Shown here: positions 46,598 through 57,442 of the stretch, in pieces
How positions within the stretch are numbered: position 1 is the stretch's first letter
How the letters are laid out: the number at the start of each line of letters is the position of its first letter
Assembly: GCA_963920765.1 (NCBI GenBank)
Contig: OY987248.1
Location: 253,001 to 317,000, forward strand
Reading direction: 5' to 3'
DNA length: 64,000 nt
Origin: Ulota crispa
Lineage: Eukaryota > Streptophyta > Bryopsida > Orthotrichales > Orthotrichaceae
Made by a program: the position numbers and the translations under genes
The notes under the pieces: generated by a model
Databases searched by the model: none
What the model was told of the DNA's origin: nothing
The model's input: only the letters and a program-made list of their open reading frames with translations

Positions 46598-47203
46598 TCT
46601 GAATGGAGGAAAGATTGCTCCAATAATGTTTTCCAAATCTATCTTTTTTCATGGCAATAAAAAAATCAATGCATACAATTCAAATTATTTTCTTTTCTTA
46701 GTGTCCATGGCCTTCATGATTTCTACTAAGTGAATGCACATCACCACACAAGCCTTGCAATAATTGAAAAAGAAGACAAAAATTGAAAATGAAAGGTATG
46801 TAAGACCTTAGCCCAATATGGCTTGGGACCTACCTTACCCAAAAATGACATGACTAGTGCTAGTCACGTAGTCATCAGTGGCAGTCATCTTTGTTCACAT
46901 CTACATGAGAACTTGTTCTCAATGATGTTCCCACCCAAGTCCTTGAAAATGTAACCAAATTTCCTAGCTTTATGACTAGAACTAGACTGTGAGTCATATG
47001 TCTTGAGCAATTGATCAAGTTTTTTCAAATTTGACTACCTTTACCTAAATTTGACTAGCACAACTATACACAGTCAAGTGGCCCGAGTCAAAAAAAGGTC
47101 TCTTTTCTTGTAGTGTGGCATTTAGTTACAAGCTAGCCGGTTGATTTTTAGAGTTGCATGCCAAAGTGAATTCAAAACCTTAGGAAAAAAACCAACCATT
47201 TAA

Positions 47204-48131
47204 CCCCTAAAGGACCATTGTCCCTTTGGAGGACAGGTTGGACTTTGGGTACGTGCTTATGGCTAAACTACTTTTTATAATTTTTTGAAACTTTTATGAA
47301 ATGTGGATAATTCAAAGACCTATGTGGGCATCTAATTTTGTTTTCATTCCAACATTTAATGAAGAAGTTATGCATGAATTTATGAAAATTTGGGAAGGAC
47401 TGCCCGTCTGGGCAGCCCAAAAACTTTTTTGAAATATACATTTTTTTAAAACTAAAAATCGAAATCAGTTTTTTAGATTTTTTTGTAAGTGAGAAGCTTT
47501 GAAACATTTGATTCCAATCAATGAGATGAAAGTTATGAGGAGTTCTTGTTTGAAGGCAGTTATGGACTCTCTACTCTAAAATAAACTTTGAAGTCCTTTA
47601 TTTTACTCAATTTTCAATATTTTGGAAAAAAAATTAAACAAAAGGAAGTAGATTGTTTACCACAACATTATCATTGTTGGGATTTGCATTTTTCATTTCA
47701 AACTAAATTCTTAACAATTTAGACTTTTGACTGATTCTCTACTCCTTTTTACTTACTAATTTTTCCCATGTGTTGCATAGTTCCAATTGATTTGAAAATT
47801 CTCCACACATACCTAACTTGATCTCCTACATGGAAAAAATAAAGTGCAACTTTGGGCAAAGCAATTTTTTTGTTATAAGAGTGGTCTAAGGCTTCTAAAA
47901 TTTTTGGGCAGCATAGAAAAAACTTTTTATTTCACATTAGATGTAAACATCTCACTCCCCTCCATCTAGAATGAGCTGATTTTTCTCCCACAAGTACCTC
48001 TTCTAATTTAGGGCAAGATCCTATGGTTGGATTTCCCAAAAATAAAACATAAAATTGATTTTCTTACTAAACCTTCTAAAGGTGGTAGTTTTTAGTGATT
48101 TTTATAGAAAAAAGGCTTGGTCCTTTAGGGG
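47204..48131. mobile_element. TTAA-flanked piggyBac-like element, 928 bp
   Basis: The left terminus is CCCCTAAAGGACCATTG; the right is TTGGTCCTTTAGGGG. TTAA lies at 47200-47203 and TGAA (a mutated TTAA) at 48132-48135. Tandem unit 1 has the unoccupied site, CCTTTTAAGGC at about 34385-34395, with matching sequence on both sides, so this is a second empty-site comparison. There is no transposase ORF. Its left part matches 43848-44388. Confidence 0.78.
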
Positions 48132-48245
48132 TGAAGATGAAAAATGGAGAATATTCTTCATTTCTATAGGCTTAGCCGGGAGTATACTCTAGATAATTGG
48201 TTGGCCCAAGAGAATGTAGGATATTGGTTGGTTAAGCTTAAAAAA

Positions 48246-48847
48246 AGGGGAAATTACAATATGAATAATGAAAAGGAAAGGAATTACAATTTGGGTAACA
48301 AAATCCAAGCACCAACAAAGGAACTAATATATGTACCATCCCTTTTCAACTATTCTACCACACCTAATATATATGGCTAACATTTACGATATAAAAATAG
48401 GTGTGTACCAAAGGAAAAACATCACTAATCTGAAAATATAGTTTGACATAAACATTGTAGCTTTAATTTTGTTTATACAGCTCTGGACCGTGCTCACAGT
48501 ATCAATTAAAAGATCTAAACTAGACTAAGCATAATTTAGATGTTTTAATTGATATTATGAGCAGGATTTGAAGCTGAAATTTTAATTAGAGTTGTAATGT
48601 CTATGTCAAGCTGAATTTTCAAATTAGTGATGTTTTTTCCTCATTCCACACCTACTTTAATACTGCAAATATTAGCCGTATATAGTAGGGGTGGTAGAAT
48701 AGTTGAAAAGGGATGGTACATACATCATCAGTCCCTTGCCAAACCCGTTGAGGTATCTAGATTTTGTTATCCAAATTGTAATTACTTTCAAACCATTACC
48801 CAATTGTAGTTTCTTTCCTTTTTGTTACTTATTTTGTAATTTCCTCC
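48246..48847. mobile_element. inverted-repeat MITE, about 600 bp
   Basis: The left arm begins GGGGAAATTACAATATG and the right arm, in reverse complement, GGAGGAAATTACAAAATA. The arms are similar for about 150 bp, including GTACCATCCCTTTTCAACTA. The insertion interrupts the second tandem unit between its AAGCTT and AAAACTTCTCAG blocks, which are contiguous in unit 1 (34487-34505). The exact ends and duplication are blurred by A-runs. Confidence 0.75.
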
Positions 48848-49045
48848 TTGAAAACTTCTCAGACTCTACTTCCTTATACATAATCTATTGTTTCATTATG
48901 TTATTTTAGCTCTTCTATAGTAAACTACACTATTTCAAACCGACCAAAAATGGTACCAATTATGCTATATCATTTTTATCCTAACTATTAGGCACCTAAT
49001 CATATAAATGTGGGATTAAACTTTTAGTTCTTGCACATTGTTTAA

Positions 49046-49285
49046 CCCCTCAGCGCCCATCACTAGTTCACTCAAATCCAAACCCTTTGGAACTCATTCC
49101 AATCAAACTACCACCTAAAAGAGATCCACAACAATTGATTGTATCGATTGGTAGTGAACATAAGCCCAGAGCTCCAAGGAAATGGACACGTCCTTTCACC
49201 GTAACATAGAAAAGATTATAACGGTCAAACAAGAATATTTTTCAAAACCAAGAGGCCATATTTTGGCCCCTTGGGTGCTTAGGTG
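49046..49285. mobile_element. TTAA-flanked piggyBac-like MITE, 240 bp
   Basis: The left terminus is CCCCTCAGCGCCC and the right is GGGTGCTTAGGTG, with perfect TTAA at 49042-49045 and 49286-49289. The ends are close to those of 8799-9028. There is no coding content. Confidence 0.78.
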
Positions 49286-49289
49286 TTAA

Positions 49290-50440
49290 ACTTTCATTTT
49301 TGAACCATACAAAATTTAAAGAAAAACTCATCTCTTTCTACTTAGAATCATATGTGAAACTTCAAGGTTCTGAGTTTGTGTTGATGTTGTAATTGAATCA
49401 AGAGTGAAGATATGGATTGAAAAAGGTATGGGTGCTTGGGAAGTATTCTAGTGTCATGCATTTTTCTCTCTAGTCAAACTTTCTATATGCAAAGAGTAGC
49501 TCACGTTATCTCCTTACGCAATTTATAGGACCTATGGGCCATTGATTTTTTTTTGTTTTCACTTTGGTTTACAAAATTATTTTTCATTAAAACTTTGGAC
49601 TATCTATAATTAGTTTGATGTGACATGTTGTAATTCTCAAAAAAATTCAAAATCTCCCTTAAAGTGATTAATTCTAAATAGACTACAATTCTACAATTAA
49701 CTTATGTTAAAAAACTAAATAAATTAATCATCAACCATGCTAAATAGGTCATAGCAAATATATAATTTGCAATTTGATAACATTTTCAATCCTAAAAATT
49801 TCTTAGATTTGTTAATTAGTTTTTGATATAAAAAGTTGTTAAAAAAATGAAATTTAATGATGTCAAATTAGAGATGGGGACACAAAGATCCATTCCTTAA
49901 TCACATCCCTCCCACGCAATCAATGTCTCACTAAATCTAAAATTTTGGGTTACATAAGTTGAAAGCTCTAAGCTCTAATAAGAAGGTGAGAATGTATTGA
50001 TTTTAGATTGATGGTGGACTTGTAGTGATTTTAAAAACATTCAAATTATAATGTGATGCTTTTCTTTTAAATGGTTTTCTATAAACATTTCTCTTAATTT
50101 GATTCATGTCAAAATTTAGTGCTTTGTGTCCCTCTTTCTATCTACAAGAAACTTGCTTGAGTTGAGGCAATTTCAAGCTCTAAAAGGTGGTTAAAAGCTT
50201 AAAAAATTATTGGTAGAAGACTAAAAGTTGATGAATATAGCTTATTAAGTAGTGCAAAATTTCACTTGGCATGGATTAAAGGCATGGAGTTGGAATACTC
50301 TACTTTTTAGCTTACTTCCACCAAAATTTACTGATTTGGAAGGGCAAAGAAGAAGAAGAGTGGGTCCAAGCAAGATACCCCTTGTGCATTCAAAAGTCGA
50401 GACTCAGTCAGTCAGTCAATTGCAAAGAAAGAAGCTCTAA
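49290..50440. other. AT-rich intergenic DNA, no gene recognised
   Basis: No inverted repeat, RNA gene or recognisable ORF. GC content rises from about 50.3 kb as the Alfin-like locus is approached. Confidence 0.45.
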
Positions 50441-51293
50441 ATTTTGATTGGACCTCCGGGGCTCCGACAACACCGTGCTTTGCTTTGCTTTGAGACCTTG
50501 GCAGTTTCAAACTTCAGTGGCACTTCCGCACATCCCAGAACCCTTGTATCAAAGCCGAAGCTCATTGTGGCCGTCCATCAGGTCCGGGGAACATTGAAGG
50601 CCGAAATTGTAGTGTGTGCTTTGTAGTCGACTCGCGCTTGCGGGATGTCGGGAACTAAAGAAACAAACGAGGTTTCTCGCGTTCTCCACAGAGACAGTCA
50701 CTACTCACTATTCATTACTCACTACTCACTAATTAACTTAAGCTTAAGCTTAAGCTTACTCACTAAGTTACCGCAGTGGCCTCTCTGGGGCCTGGGTCGG
50801 CAGTCTCGAGGCATTTGCTGCTCCCTCGCACGCTCACCTTCGTGCGAGCGAACGTGCATGCTTTGTCTGCCGCTCTCCATTGAGTGAATAATAAGCTTAA
50901 GCTGTACTTACACTTGCCTGCCCAGCGCTGCTACGCTTATGCGCCCACTGTTGGTCTTGGCTGTTCTTTCCGTGGGTGCTACTCTTAAGTTAACTCTTCT
51001 GGTGCCTAGTGCTTGCTTCTGCTCTTCAGCTTTCTTCGCTTTGCATGCATGCGTCTCCCATTGTTTGCGTTGCTCTATAGCTTAGCTTGGTCTCTTCTCA
51101 TTTAGGTCGTGCCACCATCCGTTGTTTCTCATTTCAGATCCTCCGCTAGTGCTTCTTCTTCTTCTTCTTAGCCTCTTAGGTGTGTCCGCAGACTTCTAGT
51201 GAGTGTTCATCTCTGCCTTGCCGCGTCTGCGCAAGTTCCGCCCTTGGTTTCTCTTTTCCTTAGAAGACCACAGAGCATCTTGGTTGAGGCCCG
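50441..51293 (+). promoter_or_regulatory. probable promoter and 5' leader of the Alfin-like locus
   Basis: This stretch is markedly less AT-rich than its surroundings. It includes a (AAGCTT)n-like run near 50738-50757, repeated ACTCACTA words near 50700-50735, and a pyrimidine-rich (CTT)n tract near 51150-51170 of the kind common in plant 5' leaders. The ORFs here lack motifs. Confidence 0.45.
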
Positions 51294-54158
51294 ATGGCGA
51301 TTGAGATGGAAGGGGCGTCAGTGTCCACAACCCCGTTTTGTGGACGAGGTCTTTAAAGATTACCAAGGGCGTCGGGCGGGGATGCTCAGGGCTCTCACTT
51401 CTGGTACCTATACTGCCACAGTCCTTCTTTAAAACCCTTGCTTGATCGTGTTAAGTCCGCCAAACTATTCTATTCATGCAGCTGCACGGTCAACTGTTTG
51501 CTCAAAAAGTTATATTTTCCTCGCCGCACAGCGATTTTTTTGGTACGACCTCGTATACATCTATCTGGTGAAGCAGAGGCATTCCCGACAATGCGCACAC
51601 ACTAAAATTAAATGCAATATTTAATTTGTTTTTGGAGATACAGAAATGTAGAACTTTTCTATTTATTTTTCTTACTGTAGTCTATTTTGTAAATTTTGCA
51701 TAAATGCTGATAATTAGGTTGTCCATTTAAAATTGGTCATCATAGAACAAAGTCTTTTTCTAGCACGCAATTCTTAGGTCTGCTTGGGAATTAGTAGCTA
51801 ATTTTTGAAGTTCGCTTGAAATGTGCAGAGGTAGACAAATGTTATCGGCAATGTGATCCAGGTTTGGTTTCCAATTCCTTTTATGTTGTTTTAGTAGTTT
51901 TCAGCATTGGCGCAGTATGATTTTCGTAAATTATCCCCTGTTTCTGGATGACATTCACTCTCTAGATTGTCCCATACAATACTTGTCTAATGCACACAAT
52001 GGTCCGATTAGTATTTGGACCATGGCCCTGCCAGCTGACCACAATGTTTGAAACGTGCAAAAAAGGACAATTTGTGTTTATATGGATTTTCTGATGAATC
52101 ATGGGAGGTGAACCTTCTAGCCGATGAGGTACCCCCCGAGCTCCCTAAACCTACGCTGGGAATCAATTTTGCAAGGGACGGAATGCAACATAAGGACTGG
52201 TTGTCATTAGTTGCTATCCATACCGACGCGTGGCTGCTTGCTGTGGCATTTTATTATGGTGCTTGGTTTGACAAGAATGAAAGGTAAATAGGATAATTAG
52301 TTGATTTTCCTTTTGTAGTGTATGTGCTAATTTGTGTCAAATTTCTATGCTCTTTAATGGCCACTTTAATGCTGTCGATGTCATTCGACCTTCGCATCTG
52401 GAATTTATCTCTTCCTTTTATTGCAAAGCAGAGGGTTAGTCACTAAAGCATGGCAATTTTTTCCTCGGAAATTGGTTAGATGCACGCTTGGGAGAGGAAT
52501 GATCTAGATGTTCTCTTGACTTGGTAATGCATAGAACCTCACAATGGCTTTCGCACACTTAACATAATCTGGTGCAATTTGACACTCTGTATGCATCAGT
52601 GGACGTTCATAGTGCTTGTGTTGTGGGATACATTGACAAGAAGCAATTATACAATTTGATTAACGAGCTCCCGATAGTGTTCGACGTAGTGATGGGAAAG
52701 AAGCTTATGAAAGAAAAGCCTTGTGTTAACAACAATAACAACAGTGGTGGAAACAAAACAAAGTCTGCGGCTAAGGTGGTGCGTAAATATTCTGCAAATG
52801 CATTCTTGGAGCCTTCATAGTAGGTCATTTGTGTGGAGTAGTGTTTATGAATATGAGGTCATCTTGGCTTTACAATTCTATCTAAATTTTAGTGAAGCCA
52901 ATTCTAATTTCTACTCATAAAGGTCCTTGGGTGGTTATTGCAAGGTCTTTGGATTGTTATAAGTTGGATGAATGAAAATAGCAAGCCCATGTGTTCAAGA
53001 GACATATTTGAGGGTAGTTGCAAGAATGACCTGCCAGTTTTGTCTCAAACACCCTTAATACTATTATACTCTGGAGTACTATGAGCTTCTGAAATAAATT
53101 TTTTTTAAATAAAATAAAATATGGAAAATTTGTAAAGCACTCAAAATATCATAGTCCTGAAAATTCAGACTTAGAAAAAATTTATTCTAAAAGTTATGCA
53201 CAAAACAAAATCACCAACAAAAAGCCAATTTCTTTTTTGCTTTTTAGAAAATAGTAAAATGATTCAAAAAATTAAAATCAAAATTGGCCATTTGAGAACC
53301 CATTAAACACATTCACATGGTACAATTGCTTTGTTGAGGATTTTTTTTGTATTTTGCCAATGAAGGGAGATAGGATGCCCACTTTGAGACAATGTAGATG
53401 CCATGGAATTTATTATTTTGCAAACCCCTTCTACTAATGCATGTAAGCATGTTCCATAAACAACATCCTTGATTTGTAATCCTAAAAAAGCTTTTTTGGA
53501 CCCAAATTGTACTAAGAACTTCCAAAATGACCAAGGTAGACACCTATTCGGAGGCTGCTTAAAAATAGCAAAATAGTTTTAAAAACACCAAAAAATCACT
53601 AAGCGTCAATAACTTGCATGTTCACATTACTCTAAAAAAACAAGTCATTATGACTTCTTTTGCAAAAATTACAAGCAAAAAATAAGCTACAGAAGATGAG
53701 AAGGACAGAATGTAGTACATGTCATTCTTGCAATCACCCTTGAATCTGTTCAACTTCAAAAATATGGAGGAAAAAAAATATGGATACTAAGCTAATTTGA
53801 GGTGAATTAACATAAATTCATGTTCTCGTTGAGCACATGCACATTTATAAAAGGGACTTTAGTCTTGTGTTTATGGTTTGTACGATTCCTTGCAGCAATG
53901 TGTGGGTGATCCCATTACGCCAAGACCAGTGCCACCTCCGCAGGGAGAGGAAGATACCATTAATGACGATGAGGAGCACGGGGACACCTTTTGTGGTGGC
54001 TGTGAAGGAAGCTATGTACAGCTGATGGATTCTGGATTGGATGCGATACCTGTGAAAAATGGTACCATGGAAAATGCGTGAAGATTACACCTGCAAGAGC
54101 GGAGCACATCAAGCAGTACAAGTGCCCGTTGTGCAGCAGCAAAAGGGCCCGTACGTAA
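51294..54158 (+). pseudogene. Alfin-like PHD-finger gene, decayed, introns retained
   Basis: The protein family reads histone H3K4 methylation through a C-terminal PHD finger and represses transcription in the nucleus. The recognisable pieces are in the correct order. Exon 1 (51294-51403) starts MAIEMEG and later reads VDEVFKDYQGRRAGMLRALT. Exon 2 (to 52283) reads [27 protein letters not shown] and [18 protein letters not shown]. Exon 3 (about 52641-52775) reads LYNLINELPIVFDVVMG. The last exon (53896-54158) carries the PHD finger and ends SSKRART. Disruptions are a 1-nt frameshift between ATG and VDEVF, no in-frame start for exon 2 (TGA in the natural reading), an out-of-frame exon 3 acceptor, and a frameshift near 54013. 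Retained introns indicate a decayed duplicate, not a processed copy. Sequencing error is less likely given several independent defects. Confidence 0.78.
53896..54158 (+). pseudogene. PHD-finger exon of the Alfin-like pseudogene
   Basis: One frame reads [17 protein letters not shown] up to about 54015. The continuation ([19 protein letters not shown], then [18 protein letters not shown]) is in another frame and runs to TAA at 54156-54158. All eight zinc ligands (C4HC3) and the aromatic-cage tryptophan are present across the two frames. The offset needs a net 1-nt loss or 2-nt gain, at TATGTACAGC. Confidence 0.8.
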
Positions 54159-55007
54159 CAAATCATGGCGCTGTCTTTGCATGTTCCCTATTTTTGAGAG
54201 TTGATATTTTGGTGATGTTAAAGTTGTGTGGCCAACTCCTTGCAGCAGGGATGCTTGGAGTGGAATGTGGCTTTTTAAAGGACCTAGCTGACATGACATT
54301 AAACACAATCGGTCACTAGAGTCATGACCACAGAGTCGGCAGTTGATTTATGATTGATCATTGCAAGAGGGTACATTGAATTACTCTGGCTATAGATAAT
54401 GGACCTACATGTGAATGCTCTCTTCTGGATGTTCAAGCTGAGTACAAGTTTGGCACAATGTTTTGCAGCTTCATTTTCGTGGTAAGTGCTGCATTTCGGG
54501 TTATCAATGGCTGCTGCATCAGTGGGAACGTTACTGTCGATTGTGCTCCAGTTGTCCAAGCTTACGAGAGTAGAGGAGAATCATCCGTGCAAAGACATTC
54601 ACAGCAGAATCTTGGCAGAGGAGGCCATGATTGTACCGGGGAACATGCAAAGATGGGTGGCATCACTAAGTGGAGTTGGCATGTATTACCACATTTTGTA
54701 GAGAAAATTCATGGTTGCTCATTTAGGTCTTTGCTGCTTTTGGGGATGATATGAAGAGATGCTTTTGATTAGAATTCATCAACAGAAATGCTTGTTGTCA
54801 AGGTTGTACAAATTAGGAAGTCCCTATTGGTATACTTGTGAAGATTGTATGAATAGGTCAGTGATTTCAGGAATATAAATTTGACATGTTAAACATGTCC
54901 CTTATACCTATTGTCCGTTTGTATTATGGGGTTATGCACTAGAGTTCTTTAGATATCAGTGTCTCTATTGGGATGGGGACTGGAGAAAATAATCCTATTA
55001 ACTAGTA
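54159..55007. other. downstream of the Alfin-like locus, no gene recognised
   Basis: Balanced composition to about 54.8 kb, possibly former 3' sequence of the Alfin-like locus. The ORFs at 54299-54754 on both strands show no motif. Confidence 0.4.
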
Positions 55008-55405
55008 AGGTAGGAGGTTCAAAAACCGTTTAGGCATTTTGAACAACCCATATAGGTTGCATTGAAATGGATATGAGGTGGTTCTGAAATTGCCCTTTTA
55101 CAGTCATTGAATGCATGGAAAAAAGTTGTAAAAACCAATCATTCTCTTTGCTTTCCCAAATTTCTTCACAACTTACAAGTGAATGGTTCTTGGAAGGTCC
55201 AGAGTCATAAATAGAGACCTATGACACTTGCCCTTTGAAAATTCATAAGTACCTCAAAAATGCTTCAAAAAATATGAAACAACTTGTGTTACATTCCGCA
55301 TCTATTTCTCTTTGTATAAAAATTGAACTAAAAATCCTCCCATCCATGAAAAACCATGAAAAAGGGGATGAGCTCTTAGATGGACGGTTTTCAAGCCTCC
55401 TACCT
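55008..55405. mobile_element. AGGTAGG-family MITE, intact copy (398 bp)
   Basis: The left end is AGGTAGGAGGTTCAAAAACC; the right end reads GGTTTTCAAGCCTCCTACCT. TA abuts both ends (55006-55007 and 55406-55407). Its right half in reverse complement resembles the left part of the split copy at 37992-41687. There are no internal insertions. Confidence 0.85.
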
Positions 55406-57162
55406 TACTTATTGCATGATTTGGCAACTTTATTGGCTTTGGGCTAAAGGAGAGAATTGTTTATATAGATTGAACTTTTATTGTACTAACTTATAGTAAT
55501 GTGTTCACACTTCACAGTAATTATAATTTCCTTTTGGAGATTATATTGTAGATTTTAAATTTTGATATGATTTTTTATGAATTGTTTACTTTTGATAATA
55601 ACACTATTTACGCTGAGGTCATACTATATATATGTATGCATGTGTGTGCACTGTGCACACATATATGGGCTATGTGCGGGGTGACCACAACTTTTATATT
55701 TAATCTTTGATGTCTTTGATATTGAAAGCTAAGGTGTATAAAACTATTTGGTGTCATTTCTGAAATTCTCATAATTTTCAAAAATAAATTGAGTGTTCCC
55801 TAATGCCCCGCAATTATAGGTTGACTTTTGTAATTTTGGAAAAAATCTAGGACCAGATTTTGCCTAAATTTGAAACTTTGAAGCTACTAACGAGAATCCA
55901 AAGTGATGTAACTTCTTCTAAAAGTGGTAAATTTTTCTTCTTTCAACATGTCTAAAATAAAGTAGGTTTCTTTTCACATATCATAAGGATTTAGACGTAA
56001 ACCAACTTTGGAAATATCAACAAACATTTTAGAACCCCTTTGACATAGGAAAAGTTTGAGGCAGAAAAAATGACACTTGTCTTTTAAAAAACATTCCTCC
56101 CTTAGTAAAAAAACTTCACGACTTTGTTTCAAGAAAAAATTAGTTGCTTGTAATACTCTTGGAAGGTACATAATCTATATTTTTTGAACATGTTTCTATA
56201 CCACATTCAATTGATAGAAATAGAGTTGTCATGATTTTAAAATCTAGTACTACTTGTAGTACTTTATGAACAGTGCTCCAAATTGTTCATTTTGCACAAA
56301 ATTGTTTTGTTTCTTTCAGCAATCTACTCACATAAAATATTTGAATAAGAAAATGAAGGCATTAATAATCATCTTGTAACTTGATCCATGTTAGACACAA
56401 CCTAGATGTAATTGAAAGCATAATTTTAAATTTATTCCAAATAAGGCAAGAAATTTCTATTGTAATTAATTAAAGAAATAATTAGGAAATCAAATAGTTA
56501 AAACAAAAATCAATAATAAACCCCAATAGAGGCTAGTACAATTTAATTCTACACTTTGTTTGTTTGGGTTTGGTTGTGTCATATCTATACATTTAAAATA
56601 AATTTTGATATTCAAATCTATTGTTGAATAAATTGCATTGCTGAAATTGCTCCTAGAAAAAACTTTAGGTATAGCTAAGCTGTGAACAGCCAACCATCTA
56701 ACTGTAAAAATTGGACAAGTTCTATCTATAGTCATTAATACCTCCTAAAAATATCTAGTACATTTATCAGCTTGTTATAGTGAATTGAAACGACCATGAA
56801 TTAAAGGAACTTCTAGCCGGCTTTTTGTAAAATATTCATTTGGCCGAGGACTTCCAAAAACTTGTGCTTTGGGAATACACACCATATTGATTAAAAGTAG
56901 AATCCATACGCTACATTTAATTACTTATGGACTATTCATGTAATATGGTCTTTCTATGTCCTTAAATATGGAAATTTTTGCAATGTTTTGTGTGTATTTT
57001 TCCTAAGGTTTTGCATTATGACTCAAACACACATCTTAATGTTTTGCAAGTACCTCAATTTTTTGCAAACCAAAACAATTTTTGGACTTTTATTTGCTAA
57101 ATTTGAGTGGCCAGTGTTGAATTCAATGTGACGACAAGTATTTTTTGAATATTTTGAGATAA
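55406..57162. other. AT-rich intergenic DNA, no gene recognised
   Basis: A small palindromic TGTGTGCACTGTGCACACA occurs near 55643-55662. No supported ORF. Confidence 0.45.
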
Positions 57163-57442
57163 ATGAACAATGAGAGGTTTTGTATATATAGTGCATGACA
57201 CTTATAACCAACAACTATTGGCCAAACTAGAAATATTACAGCACAACACATATACTCATTAGCTCAAAACTAATCCCACTACCAAGCGTGACAAACCCTA
57301 AGCTTCATCTTGGTGCTCAAATTTTTGAGAACTTTCTTTTTGACAAAGCCTTAGGCTAACCACTTGAATAGGGAGTTGTTGGTTATAAATGTCATGCACT
57401 GTATATACAACCCAATGCATTCTTTTCATTGTTTAATTTAAC
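57163..57442. mobile_element. hairpin-forming inverted repeat, about 280 bp
   Basis: Arms of about 50 bp share TGTATATA, AGTGCATGACA and TATAACCAACAACT on the left, with the reverse complement on the right (AGTTGTTGGTTATAAATGTC). The loop is about 140 bp. It is probably a small MITE; boundaries are approximate and no target duplication is clear. Confidence 0.6.

Larger units (their letters stand above)
34586..47115. mobile_element. CACTA (En/Spm) transposon, 12.5 kb, non-autonomous
   Basis: The left end is CACTACAAGAAAAAGGTCC; the right end reads TCTCTTTTCTTGTAGTG. They are inverted repeats of about 30 bp, extending through a shared TTTTTTTGAC block. The 3-bp duplication TGG is at 34583-34585 and 47116-47118. 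Subterminal regions (34780-35480 and 45720-47100) are packed with TGACTA/TAGTCA motifs in both orientations, as expected of CACTA transposase-binding arrays. I find no transposase ORF, so it probably depended on an element elsewhere. Tandem unit 1 (34289-34566) is the uninterrupted counterpart of its target. Confidence 0.88.
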
